Assembly: GCA_943789455.1 (NCBI GenBank)
Contig: CALSUE010000001.1
Location: 375,001-439,000, forward strand
Origin: an uncultured Flavobacteriaceae bacterium
Lineage (GTDB): Bacteria > Bacteroidota > Bacteroidia > Flavobacteriales > Flavobacteriaceae
Direction: 5' to 3'
DNA length: 64,000 bases
Shown here: one piece after another, positions 1 through 8,579 of the stretch
How positions within the stretch are numbered: the first letter of the stretch is position 1
Layout of the letters: each line of letters opens with the position of its first letter
Notes under the pieces: generated by a model
Told to the model about the DNA's origin: nothing
The model's database searches: none
What the model saw: only the letters and a program-made list of their open reading frames with translations
Program-made: the position numbers and the translations under genes

Positions 1-339
1 GGCGGAGTTCCGTTCATGATTTGTGTAAATTGGGCTGTATTAACTATAATTACTGCTGATTTAAGTTCAATATTTCATAAAAATATAGTTGTTCAATCTT
101 TACTTGGTGGTTTTATAATGATGCTATTAGATATTATGATAGAGGTATCAGCACCAAGGTTTGATTTCTGGGAGTTTGAAAATAGTATTATTCCTATAAA
201 AAACTATATAGCTTGGTTTATTATTGGTAGCATAGCGCATTATTTATACCGACTAATTAATATAAAAACAGATAAGAAATTATCTATTCATATATTTGTA
301 GCCATCACTATTTTCTTTTTCACTTTTTTAATTTTTTAA
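1..339 (+). CDS. CruF-like carotenoid biosynthesis membrane protein (3' end only)
   Basis: The reading frame is open to the left window edge, so only the last 112 codons are present; the ATG at 16 is internal. The visible part begins GGVPF followed by MICVNWAVL, which matches the hydrophobic core of the carotenoid biosynthesis protein family (CruF/DUF422), multi-pass membrane proteins that include the 1',2'-hydratase acting on acyclic ends of carotenes. About four membrane segments remain, with a conserved acidic loop (PRFDFWEF) between the second and third. The stop codon overlaps the start of the lycopene cyclase gene (TAATG), so the two are co-transcribed and probably translationally coupled. 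In marine Flavobacteriaceae a CruF-type hydratase beside a cyclase fits synthesis of monocyclic carotenoids such as saproxanthin or myxol; that product is inferred. The family call is fairly sure, the exact reaction is not. Confidence 0.75.
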   Translation, partial: GGVPFMICVNWAVLTIITADLSSIFHKNIVVQSLLGGFIMMLLDIMIEVSAPRFDFWEFENSIIPIKNYIAWFIIGSIAHYLYRLINIKTDKKLSIHIFVAITIFFFTFLIF

Positions 340-1484
340 TGCAAAATCACGACTACATTATAACTGGATCAGGAGCTTCAGGGCTTATGCTTGCCTATAG
401 AATGGCTAAAGATTCTTTTTTTGATACTGCATCAATATTAATAATTGACAAAGAGAAAAAAACTTCCAATGATAGAACATGGTGTTTTTGGGAGAATGAT
501 AAAGGTGAATGGGATGATTTAGTGCATAAGTCATGGAATAAAATTTTATTTGATAGCCATTCTTATAAAAAGTCTATACCACTTCAATCTTACACTTATA
601 AAATGATTAGAAGTGCAAAATTTTATGAAAAATTGTGGAATTTCATTGACTCTAAAAATAACATTAGCTTTATTAAAGCTAATGTTACTAGTATTTCAGA
701 CACCCCAGAGGGTGCCTTTGTGGAAACCTCAACAGGTCAATATCGTGCAGTAAAGTTACTGAATAGTATAGATTTAGATCAAAAGTATACACGTCAAGAA
801 GAATATCCTGTTCTTTTACAGCACTTTACAGGATGGTTTATAGAAACCAAAAAAAACGTCTTTGATGACTCAGTTGCTACTTTTATGGACTTTACTGTTG
901 ATCAAAAAATGAATACTAGATTTATGTATGTTTTACCGGTTTCTGCAAACAAAGCACTATTTGAGTATACGTTATTCTCTAAAGATATTTTAACAAAAGA
1001 AGAATATGAGCGTGAGTTACAAAAATACTTGGAACTTAACTCCATTTCAGAGTATACCATTATTGAAAAAGAAAAAGGGATTATTCCTATGACTTCTTTT
1101 AAGTTTTGGCAAGATAACTCTAAAAATATATTGAATATTGGTACCGTTGGAGGCTGGACAAAAGCTAGTACAGGATATACTTTTAAGAATACTTCTAAAA
1201 AAACTATTCAACTAATTGCGTTTCTTAAAACAGAAAACGATTTTACAAATTTTAGAAAGAAAACTAGATTCTGGTTTTATGACTTATTAATGTTAGATGT
1301 ACTAGCGAACCATAACCATCTGGGCTCCAATTTATTTTCTAAATTATTTCAAAGAAGTTCACTAAAAAATGTTTTTAGATTTCTTGACGAAGAGACTAGT
1401 TTTATTGAAGATTTAAGAATTATGTTATCAATGCCACCTTTGAGGTTTATTATAGCTTTATTTAGAAGAGTAGTAAACTATTAA
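339..1484 (+). CDS. crtY: Lycopene cyclase, CrtY/FAD-dependent family
   Basis: A 381-residue protein that should form beta-ionone rings at the ends of lycopene, working at the membrane. The N-terminus has a dinucleotide-binding fold with GSGASG at residues 10-15 and an acidic residue at the end of the second strand (LIIDKE), as in FAD-dependent CrtY/CrtL cyclases. The segment DRTWCFWE near residue 45 is typical of bacterial CrtY. Length is normal for the family. The ATG overlaps the stop of the upstream CruF-like gene by one base, so this is the last gene of a carotenoid operon that continues to the left of the window. After its stop come 277 bases with no clear gene. Family assignment is strong; whether one or both lycopene ends are cyclised cannot be read from sequence. 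Confidence 0.88.
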   Translation: MQNHDYIITGSGASGLMLAYRMAKDSFFDTASILIIDKEKKTSNDRTWCFWENDKGEWDDLVHKSWNKILFDSHSYKKSIPLQSYTYKMIRSAKFYEKLWNFIDSKNNISFIKANVTSISDTPEGAFVETSTGQYRAVKLLNSIDLDQKYTRQEEYPVLLQHFTGWFIETKKNVFDDSVATFMDFTVDQKMNTRFMYVLPVSANKALFEYTLFSKDILTKEEYERELQKYLELNSISEYTIIEKEKGIIPMTSFKFWQDNSKNILNIGTVGGWTKASTGYTFKNTSKKTIQLIAFLKTENDFTNFRKKTRFWFYDLLMLDVLANHNHLGSNLFSKLFQRSSLKNVFRFLDEETSFIEDLRIMLSMPPLRFIIALFRRVVNY

Positions 1485-1761
1485 AACTACCTACAACTCA
1501 TCTTAAAAAAAGACAGCTCAGTATTTTATTCTTTAGTTAGTGATCGAATAGTAGACTTAGATTGGTGCTAAAGTCCTATTCTGATTCAGAAATTATAGTT
1601 AGTAGAGAAAGAGTCAAGGAATTTAAAAACGGGATTAACAGATATTAGTATTTAATTTCTAATAATTTGATTCTTTTTATATATTTACAGAGATATTTAA
1701 GCTTTTCAAATACGATGTAATAGCTTTGGTCGTTCTATTAATGATTATTTAAAAACTTATA

Positions 1762-2325
1762 ATGAAAAAACACAGTCTCCTCTTTCTTTTTTTAGCGCTA
1801 TTATCATTAATTATTAGCTGTTCAGATAGCCAAAGATTTGCCATTGAAAAAGGAAAAGTAGGACATCTTACTACTAAAACAACCATAAAAGAACTTTCTG
1901 AGATTTTTAAAAACGATTCTATAGTTTCTAATCTCAGTGAGGGAGCCCTTGGAGACAATTATTTTCAAGATGACGATGAATATTTAATTTATAATAAGGA
2001 TGGGAAACATTTGTTAACTATAGTACCTAAAGAACAGTTAGATTCTACCTCAACAATCAAAAGCATTCAAATTTTTGACGATAGATTTAAAACAACTACT
2101 GGCTTAAATATTAGAACATCTTTTTCAGACATAAGAGCTAACAATACAATTGATAAAATAGAATCATCTTTTTACTCTGCCACTTTATTTATTGATGAAT
2201 TAAATGCAACTATAGCTATAGATAAAGAAGAATTGGGATTGAAAACTTTCAGTATTCAAAAGGTTACCGTAGAACAAATTCCTGATTTAGCTAAAATTAA
2301 ATCATTTATTGTTTGGTTCTATTAA
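1762..2325 (+). CDS. Predicted lipoprotein of unknown function
   Basis: A 187-residue protein with a lipoprotein signal: hydrophobic stretch from residue 5 and a lipobox ending LIISC, with Cys20 as the lipidated residue followed by Ser-Asp-Ser. The mature part is a mixed alpha/beta domain with no motif I recognise; it contains repeated acidic stretches (QDDDEY, KDGKH) and a regular hydrophobic pattern. The ATG follows an untranslated leader, and the gene is separated by one base from the downstream cupin gene, so the two are probably one transcript. The protein likely sits at the periplasmic face of a membrane. I do not recognise a function. Confidence 0.7.
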   Translation: MKKHSLLFLFLALLSLIISCSDSQRFAIEKGKVGHLTTKTTIKELSEIFKNDSIVSNLSEGALGDNYFQDDDEYLIYNKDGKHLLTIVPKEQLDSTSTIKSIQIFDDRFKTTTGLNIRTSFSDIRANNTIDKIESSFYSATLFIDELNATIAIDKEELGLKTFSIQKVTVEQIPDLAKIKSFIVWFY

Positions 2326-2326
2326 A

Positions 2327-2692
2327 ATGACTAATAAATATACCATTCAAAATTCTCCATTTATTGTACCAACAAATGATGGAAAACTTATCGAGGAACA
2401 TTTTGGTAATTTAACTGACAAAAACTCTAAGATAAGTATTGCTCATATGATTGCTCCTCCTGGATGGAGTGAACCTTTTCAAAGACCAGATTTTGAGGAA
2501 TTCACTTATATTATTAAAGGAAAAAAACAATTTATTATAGATGATGAAACAATCATTTTAGAAGCTGGGCAATCTATAAAAATTGAAAAAAATATAAGAG
2601 TTCAATACTCAAACCCTTTTAAAGAAGAATGTGAATATATTGCTATATGTCTTCCTTCATTTTCTATTGATCTAGTAAATAGAGAAGAGTAG
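2327..2692 (+). CDS. Cupin-domain protein
   Basis: A 121-residue single-domain cupin. The core EFTYIIKGKKQFIIDDE, then LEAGQSIKIEKN, gives the two cupin motifs of a small beta-barrel; the first motif lacks the usual paired histidines, so a canonical HxH metal site is not evident. It has no signal peptide and should be cytoplasmic. A longer form could start at a TTG at 2309, but that would overlap the upstream lipoprotein gene, whereas the ATG at 2327 follows that gene's stop by one base. The gene is convergent with the next one and only two bases separate their stops. Substrate unknown; the family includes sugar and amino-acid binding or isomerising enzymes. Confidence 0.75.
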   Translation: MTNKYTIQNSPFIVPTNDGKLIEEHFGNLTDKNSKISIAHMIAPPGWSEPFQRPDFEEFTYIIKGKKQFIIDDETIILEAGQSIKIEKNIRVQYSNPFKEECEYIAICLPSFSIDLVNREE

Positions 2693-2694
2693 GT

Positions 2695-3399
2695 TTATTC
2701 TTTTTTTCTAGTTAAATAAAAAGGAAAATAAATTAGCAAGAAAAAAGGAATTACAATTAATTCTACTACAAAAATATATTGAGGCCACTCTCCAAATACA
2801 TCTAATAGGGTAGTGGCATCGGGTTTTTTATTGGTATAGAAGTAATTTGAGTCTAAAATATAATTTACAATAAACATAAAAATTACATAAAATTGCATTC
2901 CAATAAATGACTTAAATACGCTTTTTAGTGTAGGTCTCATTTTATATACAAATGTTGCATATAACATAATTATAACCAATCCTGAATGAACAAACCAATA
3001 TCTAAAAAAAGTGAAGTTTAAGAAATTGTACTCTGAAGGGGTAATTAAAGATTGCAATGTTCCTGCTAAAATTAAAAAGAAGAGGATTTCGTAATAAATA
3101 TATTTTCTTGTGAAAGAAAATATAGGAATAATCAATGCTAAAAAACTACATAAATGAAGAGGTAAGTCTTCTTGATAATTAAAATCTGGCTTATAAATAT
3201 TTAATATTGATCCAAAGATAACTGTTAAACTTATGGAAGATGCAATAATGTTCCCTGTTAAAAATTGAATTTTTTTAGATTGTTTTTTAGCCCAATAAAT
3301 TAGAATAGTACCTAATGTGATTACAATAGTGCTAACAATAATATGCTGTTTAGAGAAAGGAACAAAATCAGCATTTTCGCCAAAGAAAAAATCATTCAA
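2695..3399 (-). CDS. TIGR02206/YwaF-like integral membrane protein
   Basis: A 234-residue polytopic membrane protein with about six to seven hydrophobic segments. The loop motif EDLPLHLCS after the third segment and the motif FFRYWFVHSG in the middle are characteristic of the TIGR02206 (YwaF) family of conserved membrane proteins, whose function is not established. The only sensible start is a TTG at 3399: an in-frame stop lies just upstream and no ATG or GTG is available, and the N-terminal sequence from the TTG (ending FVPFSKQH) fits the family. A nine-base-pair inverted repeat abuts this start codon. It lies downstream of folD on the same strand and may be read from the folD or ffh transcript. 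Confidence 0.75.
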   Translation of the reverse strand: MNDFFFGENADFVPFSKQHIIVSTIVITLGTILIYWAKKQSKKIQFLTGNIIASSISLTVIFGSILNIYKPDFNYQEDLPLHLCSFLALIIPIFSFTRKYIYYEILFFLILAGTLQSLITPSEYNFLNFTFFRYWFVHSGLVIIMLYATFVYKMRPTLKSVFKSFIGMQFYVIFMFIVNYILDSNYFYTNKKPDATTLLDVFGEWPQYIFVVELIVIPFFLLIYFPFYLTRKKE

Positions 3400-3420
3400 T
3401 TGTAAGATATTTCTTACAAT
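3399..3420 (-). other. Perfect inverted repeat at the start codon of the YwaF-like gene
   Basis: The 22 bases form two 9-base arms (ATTGTAAGA and TCTTACAAT) separated by TATT. The hairpin lies between the folD stop and the downstream gene and its last base is the first base of the TTG start codon. There is no uninterrupted T-run directly after it, so it is not a standard terminator, although TGATTTTTTC follows a few bases later. It could attenuate read-through from folD, mask the start codon in RNA, or bind a dimeric regulator as DNA. What is seen is only the symmetry; the role is inference. Confidence 0.5.
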
Positions 3421-3433
3421 ATATCACTTTTTT

Positions 3434-4309
3434 TTAATTGTTGTTTTTTGAGGCTAATAAGGTGTTTTTTAGTAACATGGCAATGGTCATTGGGCCAACA
3501 CCTCCAGGTACTGGAGTAATATAAGCTGCTTTTTTTGAAACTTCATCAAATGCTACATCGCCTAATAAACGATAACCACTTTTTTTGGTTGTATCTTCAA
3601 CTCTGGTAATACCAACGTCAATTACAGTTACGTTAGCTTTAACCATATCTTCAGTTAAAAACTCAGGTATGCCCAAAGCAGCTATAACGATATCTGCTTG
3701 CAAGGTTATTTCTTTTAAGTTTCTTGTTCTACTATGTGTTATTGTCACAGTAGCATTTCCTACTGTTCTTTTTTGAGAAAGTAAGATGCTCATTGGGCTT
3801 CCAACAATATGACTTCTTCCAATCACCACAACATGCTTTCCTGAAGTTTCAACTTTATATCGCTCAAGCAATTCAAGAATACCGTAAGGGGTAGCAGAAA
3901 TGAAAGTAGGTAGGTTTAACGCCATTTTACCCACATTAGTTGGATGAAAACCATCTACATCTTTCTTAGGGTCTACAGCCATTAAAACCTTTTGTTCGTC
4001 TATATGTTTTGGTAAGGGGAGTTGAACTATAAATCCATCTATTTCGATATTATTGTTTAATTCATCGATTTTTGATAATAACGAAGCTTCAGTGGTATCA
4101 TCAGTTAATTCTATAAGGGTAGATAAAAAACCAACACGATTACAAGCTTTAACTTTAGCACCAACATAAGTTCTGCTTGCCCCGTTATTACCAACTATTA
4201 CGGCGGCTAAATGAGGAGTTTTCTTTCCCTCTTTTTTTAATTGTAAAACTTCTAATGTTATTTCATCTTTGATGTCAGATGAAGTTGTTTTTCCGTCTAA
4301 TAAAATCAT
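3434..4309 (-). CDS. folD: FolD, methylene-THF dehydrogenase / methenyl-THF cyclohydrolase
   Basis: A 291-residue cytoplasmic bifunctional enzyme converting 5,10-methylene-tetrahydrofolate to 10-formyl-tetrahydrofolate. The active-site YxxxK motif is seen as Tyr48 and Lys52 (YVGAKVKAC), followed by [10 protein letters not shown], the Rossmann motif [12 protein letters not shown] for NADP, and the C-terminal signature [14 protein letters not shown] at 4324 would add five residues, but the ATG at 4309 gives the usual N-terminus MILLDGK, so I use the ATG. The gene follows ffh closely on the same strand and is likely co-transcribed with it. Confidence 0.95.
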   Translation of the reverse strand: MILLDGKTTSSDIKDEITLEVLQLKKEGKKTPHLAAVIVGNNGASRTYVGAKVKACNRVGFLSTLIELTDDTTEASLLSKIDELNNNIEIDGFIVQLPLPKHIDEQKVLMAVDPKKDVDGFHPTNVGKMALNLPTFISATPYGILELLERYKVETSGKHVVVIGRSHIVGSPMSILLSQKRTVGNATVTITHSRTRNLKEITLQADIVIAALGIPEFLTEDMVKANVTVIDVGITRVEDTTKKSGYRLLGDVAFDEVSKKAAYITPVPGGVGPMTIAMLLKNTLLASKNNN

Positions 4310-4327
4310 TTTATTTGGTTTCAATTA

Positions 4328-5656
4328 TTACTGCATTCCTTTCATCATTTGCATCATCTTTTTTCCTCCGCCTCCTTGCATCATTTTCATCATTTTACTC
4401 ATTTGATTAAATTGCTTCATCAATTGATTTACTTCTTGAACGGATGTGCCTGAACCCTTAGCTATTCTCTTTTTTCTACTTGCATTTATCGAAGTAGGAG
4501 TAGATCTTTCCATGGGAGTCATTGAATGAATTATAGCTTCTATGCCCTTAAAAGCATCATCATCTATATCTACATCTTTCATAGCTTTTCCAGCACCAGG
4601 AATCATTCCAACAAGATCCTTCATGCTTCCCATTTTCTTTATTTGTTGAATTTGAGATAAAAAATCATCAAAACCAAATTGATCTTTGGCTATCTTTTTT
4701 TGGAGTCTTCTAGCTTCATCCTCATCATATTGCTCTTGAGCTCTTTCAACTAAAGAAATAACATCACCCATCCCCAAAATACGGTCTGCCATTCTATCTG
4801 GATAGAAAATATCAATAGCATCCATTTTTTCACCAGTTCCTATGAATTTTATAGGTTTGTTAACCACTGACTTAATAGATAAAGCAGCTCCACCACGAGT
4901 ATCACCATCTAACTTTGTTAGTATTACACCATCAAAGTTTAAGATATCATTAAAAGCTTTTGCTGTATTCACTGCATCTTGTCCAGTCATAGCGTCAACA
5001 ACAAATAATGTTTCTTGAGGTTTTACAGCTTTATGAATGTTTGAAATTTCAGTCATCATTTCCTGATCAACAGCTAATCGACCGGCAGTATCAATAATGA
5101 CTACATTTTTAGCATTTGCTTTAGCGTGTTTAATAGCATTTAATGAAATTTCTACAGGGTTTTTATTCCCTTCCTCGGCATATACATCAACTCCTATTTG
5201 TTCTCCAACTACTTGTAATTGATTTATTGCAGCAGGCCTATATACATCACAACCAACTAACAATACTTCTTTTGTTTTTTTAGTTTTTAAGAAGTTAGCT
5301 AGCTTACCCGAAAAAGTAGTTTTACCAGATCCTTGTAAACCAGACATTAGAATTACCGTTGGGTTTCCTCCTAAGTTGATACCAACAACATCACCTCCCA
5401 TTAAATCGGTTAGTTCGTCTTTAACTAATTTTACCATTAGTTGACCAGGATTCAATGTGGTTAAAACATTTTGTCCTATGGCTTTATTTTGAACTCTTTT
5501 GGTAAATTCTTTTGCGATTTTAAAATTAACATCGGCGTCTAGTAATGCTCTTCGAACTTCTTTTAAAGTTTCTGCAACATTTACCTCTGTTATTTTACCG
5601 TGCCCTTTTAAGGTATGTAAAGCTTTATCTAATTTTTCACTTAAATTATTAAACAT
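4328..5656 (-). CDS. ffh: Signal recognition particle GTPase Ffh
   Basis: A 442-residue SRP54-family protein that binds 4.5S RNA and signal sequences and docks with FtsY. Order of domains: N-terminal four-helix bundle, G domain with GLQGSGKTT (G1), DTAGRLA (G3) and TKLDGDTRGG (G4), then a C-terminal M domain ending in a methionine-rich tail (MMKMMQGGGGKKMMQ). The longest possible start at 5701 would add 15 residues, but the ATG at 5656 gives the normal MFNNLSEKL start, and a promoter -7 box lies at 5684-5691, between the two candidates, which rules out the longer form. folD lies just downstream on the same strand. Confidence 0.96.
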   Translation of the reverse strand: MFNNLSEKLDKALHTLKGHGKITEVNVAETLKEVRRALLDADVNFKIAKEFTKRVQNKAIGQNVLTTLNPGQLMVKLVKDELTDLMGGDVVGINLGGNPTVILMSGLQGSGKTTFSGKLANFLKTKKTKEVLLVGCDVYRPAAINQLQVVGEQIGVDVYAEEGNKNPVEISLNAIKHAKANAKNVVIIDTAGRLAVDQEMMTEISNIHKAVKPQETLFVVDAMTGQDAVNTAKAFNDILNFDGVILTKLDGDTRGGAALSIKSVVNKPIKFIGTGEKMDAIDIFYPDRMADRILGMGDVISLVERAQEQYDEDEARRLQKKIAKDQFGFDDFLSQIQQIKKMGSMKDLVGMIPGAGKAMKDVDIDDDAFKGIEAIIHSMTPMERSTPTSINASRKKRIAKGSGTSVQEVNQLMKQFNQMSKMMKMMQGGGGKKMMQMMKGMQ

Positions 5657-5683
5657 GGATTCTTTTTGCTTTTTTAAGAAGAA

Positions 5684-5691
5684 CAAATATA
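5684..5691 (-). promoter_or_regulatory. Promoter -7 box for ffh
   Basis: On the minus strand the sequence reads TATATTTG, an exact match to the Bacteroidota -7 consensus TAnnTTTG, 27 bases before the ATG of ffh. No clear TTG is present at the -33 position. It decides the ffh start codon because the longer in-frame start lies upstream of it. Confidence 0.5.
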
Positions 5692-5910
5692 GAAAATACA
5701 TGTATTTTACTAAAGGAAAAGAGAACTTAATCTTTTTTTGATTTTAGAGTAACAATAATAAATTTTAATAATTAATTTAATTTTAGGTACACTAGTAAAA
5801 GGTATAACTTATTCTTTTTTAATTATAAATAATTTTTCAATGTAACAGAAATATTGAAGTTTTACTTCTGAACCTTAAGGTTATTATTGAAAAAGTAAGC
5901 TATTTAAGTT

Positions 5911-5940
5911 TTGCTATTCATAAATCTTATTGTATTTTTC
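5911..5940 (+). promoter_or_regulatory. Bacteroidota-type promoter for the LacI-family regulator
   Basis: TTG at 5911-5913, a 19-base spacer, and TATTTTTC at 5933-5940, close to the consensus TTG-N19-TAnnTTTG used by the primary sigma factor of Bacteroidota. It lies 18 bases before the ATG at 5959. Confidence 0.6.
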
Positions 5941-5958
5941 GGGAATATAAAGTTGTAA

Positions 5959-6948
5959 ATGAAGAAAAATATCACAATTAAAGAATTATCTAAAATTCTG
6001 GAGGTTTCTATATCTACCGTTTCCAAGGCGTTAAATGATAGTTATGAAATTAGTGATAGCACAAAGGAAAGAATCAAATCAGCTGCAAAGCTTCACAACT
6101 ACAAGCCTAATAAACTAGCTGTAAACTTAAAGTCAGGAAAAACGAATACTATAGGAGTTGTTCTACCTAGTATTAAAAATTTCTTTATGTCTAGAGTTTT
6201 AAGAGGTATAGATAGTGTAATTGCCAAATCTCAATATAATATTATCATTAGTATTACCAATGAATCTTATGATAAAGAAGTGCAATCTGTGCAAACATTA
6301 TCTAATGGACTAGTAGATGCCATAATTATTGCTGTATCAGAGGAAACACAAATAAAACAAGATTTCTCCCATTTAAATAGTTTAATTGGAGATATACCCT
6401 TACTTATGGTGGATAGAATTGTAAATTCTATTCCTTGTGATAAAGTACTAGTTGATGATTACAATGCTGTTTTTAATGCTGTAAATGAATTAATTAATGA
6501 AGGAAGAAAAAGTATTGCATTGGTTTCTAGCATTAATAATTTAAATGTAGGTAAGCTCAGAACAAAAGGATACAAAGCAGCTGTTGAAAATAAGCAGGAT
6601 GCAATTATTGTTGAGGGTTCAGAGGAGTATTTAGAAAAAGAATTAACCACTCTTATAGATTTAAATAAGATTGATGCCATAATGGCTTTAGACCAAGAAT
6701 CTTCCTTAGCAGCCTATAGAATCGGTAAAAAGAAACAAGTATTAACAAATAAAAAGATTGCTATAATAGGTTATGCCAGTAGAGTTATATCAGAACATTT
6801 AACACCTAAACTTACCACAATTGACCAACATGGTAAAAGAGTAGGTTCTACGTCAGCTAGGCTCTTGCTAAAAAGACTAGATGAATTTGATGGAGAGCCA
6901 GAGTCTATTGTTGTAAATTCTTCGGTTCAAAAAAGATTTACAAGTTAA
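5959..6948 (+). CDS. LacI-family transcriptional regulator
   Basis: A 329-residue DNA-binding regulator. Residues 1-50 form the LacI helix-turn-helix (TIKELSKILEVSISTVSKAL) with the hinge NLKSGKTN, followed by a periplasmic-binding-protein-like sensor domain starting NTIGVVLPSI and running to the C-terminus, where the typical LTTIDQ-like strand appears. In the family the sensor binds a sugar or purine-like effector. There is no sugar uptake or glycosidase gene nearby, which is unusual for this family in Bacteroidota, so the regulated genes are probably elsewhere. It is convergent with msrB, with a 35-base gap and no clear hairpin terminator. Effector unknown. Confidence 0.88.
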   Translation: MKKNITIKELSKILEVSISTVSKALNDSYEISDSTKERIKSAAKLHNYKPNKLAVNLKSGKTNTIGVVLPSIKNFFMSRVLRGIDSVIAKSQYNIIISITNESYDKEVQSVQTLSNGLVDAIIIAVSEETQIKQDFSHLNSLIGDIPLLMVDRIVNSIPCDKVLVDDYNAVFNAVNELINEGRKSIALVSSINNLNVGKLRTKGYKAAVENKQDAIIVEGSEEYLEKELTTLIDLNKIDAIMALDQESSLAAYRIGKKKQVLTNKKIAIIGYASRVISEHLTPKLTTIDQHGKRVGSTSARLLLKRLDEFDGEPESIVVNSSVQKRFTS

Positions 6949-6983
6949 GTTCTAGTACACTTGAAATCTATTTAAGTATTCTT

Positions 6984-7466
6984 TTATATTTTTTTATTAA
7001 ACTTTAAAGCAGCTCCATTAATACAATGCCTTTCACCAGTAGTATTTGAAGGTCCATCATTAAAAGAATGTCCTAAGTGTCCACCACAAGTTGCACATTT
7101 TAATTCAGTTCTAGCGTAACCAATTTTATAATCTACATCCAATTCAACATTATTTATAATTGCTCTATCAAAAGATGGCCAACCAGTTCCAGAGTCGAAT
7201 TTATAAGCAGAGTTATAAAGAGGGGTTTCACATGCGGCACAAACATAAATACCATTTTCTTTGTTCTCATTAAAAGGACTAGTAAAAGGTCTTTCTGTTC
7301 CAGCCTCTCTCAAAACATAATATTGTAGATTATTTAATTGCTTTTTCCATTCAGAAGCTGTTTTTTCTATTGTATATTTTTTCTCAATTTTTTTTTCAGA
7401 TTTCTGAGCAATTCCTGAACAGCTTATTAAAAAGGATAGTACTATAATTGATGTAAATTTTCTCAT
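6984..7466 (-). CDS. msrB: Peptide-methionine (R)-S-oxide reductase MsrB, lipoprotein form
   Basis: Reduces methionine-R-sulfoxide in oxidised proteins. The 160-residue protein starts with a lipoprotein signal (lipobox FLISC, Cys16), so it should act at the periplasmic membrane face rather than in the cytoplasm. The SelR domain is complete: zinc cysteines as CAAC and CATC, the segment GTGWPSF, and the catalytic cysteine at Cys148 in GERHCINGAAL. Its start overlaps the stop of the upstream hydrolase gene by four bases (ATGA), so the two genes are translationally coupled. Assignment is strong; the reducing partner is not in view. Confidence 0.94.
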   Translation of the reverse strand: MRKFTSIIVLSFLISCSGIAQKSEKKIEKKYTIEKTASEWKKQLNNLQYYVLREAGTERPFTSPFNENKENGIYVCAACETPLYNSAYKFDSGTGWPSFDRAIINNVELDVDYKIGYARTELKCATCGGHLGHSFNDGPSNTTGERHCINGAALKFNKKI

Positions 7467-8338
7467 GTATTTTGTTTTATAAAATTGATACTCTTTTTAA
7501 TTACTTCTTCATTTCTTAAAATTTTTGTGTGTCCTAACGCGTTAGTTATTAATAAACATCCTTTATTTAAATTTTTACGAATTTCATAGGCACATTTAAC
7601 AGGGACATCTCCATCAGTTTTATCATGAATCACAAGTACAGGAATATTAATTTTTTTTGCAACGGTACTACTTGAAGAATCATCAACTTTTATTTTCCAT
7701 TTTTTCTCTAACCTAGATTGTATTAATTGTGCTGATTTTTTTTTCAAATTCAGGTTTTTAGAGAAATTTAAGATAATGTCAGATATCTTGTCACCAGATC
7801 CAATAGCAATTAATGATTTAATAGTTAAAAACTCAGATACGGCTATATATAAGCTAGTAGCTCCAAAAGAATGCCCAATGGCAGCTTCAAATGGGCCATA
7901 TGTTGTGTTTATGTTTTTGATTGTTTCTAAAAATTCAGGCATCATTGTAGTTTTTCCTGAGGATCTCCCATGAGCAGGACCGTCAAAAGAAATGACCATA
8001 TATCCATTTTCTAATAACTTATCAGCAAAAGCAAACAATTGTGTACTTCTACCACACCACCCATGAACTAATAACACTTTTTTTCTGGAGTAACCATAAG
8101 ATAAAATTTCAATTTCTTTATTGATGCTGTCTATGAATAAACGCTTTTTTTGTGCGCTCTTCAACATGTATTGTTCTCGTTTTGGAATTGGATATTTTAT
8201 AGGTGTTACAAATAGCATCATTCCAAATATACTTGATAACCTACTAGAAATTAATTCTAAGGATTTTGCGAAATACCTGACGGGTTTAGGAATAACTAAA
8301 CTTGGTGTTAATGTTTTTTTGTTTTCTAAAAGTTTCAA
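7463..8338 (-). CDS. Alpha/beta-hydrolase family protein
   Basis: A 291-residue hydrolase with the nucleophile elbow GHSFG at 155-159 (Ser157), an oxyanion-region HGWCG near residue 92, and a plausible acid and base in HDKTDGDVPV and LGHTK. It has no signal peptide; the N-terminal 60 residues are basic and hydrophobic. The start is a TTG at 8338; no ATG lies upstream in frame, and the N-terminal region MKLLENKKTL resembles related flavobacterial hydrolases. The gene overlaps msrB by four bases. Substrate unknown. Confidence 0.75.
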   Translation of the reverse strand: MKLLENKKTLTPSLVIPKPVRYFAKSLELISSRLSSIFGMMLFVTPIKYPIPKREQYMLKSAQKKRLFIDSINKEIEILSYGYSRKKVLLVHGWCGRSTQLFAFADKLLENGYMVISFDGPAHGRSSGKTTMMPEFLETIKNINTTYGPFEAAIGHSFGATSLYIAVSEFLTIKSLIAIGSGDKISDIILNFSKNLNLKKKSAQLIQSRLEKKWKIKVDDSSSSTVAKKINIPVLVIHDKTDGDVPVKCAYEIRKNLNKGCLLITNALGHTKILRNEEVIKKSINFIKQNT

Positions 8339-8579
8339 TAATTTTTTGTGAGATAATTTGTTAAGTTTTCAAACTAAATTAATACATAATAGCCACACAA
8401 AAATATGGAAATCTAGTTTATCATTTTATGGAACTCCACTACATATCAAATAATTATGAAAAATTTAAGGTTTACTAAATTTAACTATATTGCATATTCT
8501 ATTTATAGAGTATACAAACACAACTAAAAATTAAAAGTATTGTTTAGCTTTTAATATTAAATTTTAAATCGCAATTTAC

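Larger units (their letters stand above)
5657..5958. other. Divergent intergenic region between ffh and a LacI-type regulator
   Basis: A 302-base AT-rich gap. It holds a -7 box for ffh on the minus strand near its left end and a full promoter for the regulator gene at its right end. The middle (about 5740-5900) holds no recognisable gene, RNA or hairpin. No obvious LacI-type palindromic operator was found by eye. Confidence 0.5.

Noticed and set aside
1485-1761. 277-base gap after crtY with short protein-like stretches
   Set aside because: No frame is long enough or carries a recognisable motif; stops interrupt every frame. It could be a gene remnant but I cannot support it.
1749-1958. Minus-strand open frame opposite the lipoprotein gene
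   Set aside because: It is the antisense shadow of a gene with a clear signal peptide; no family resemblance.
5657-5701. N-terminal extension of Ffh
   Set aside because: The extension lies across a -7 promoter box and does not match the family N-terminus.
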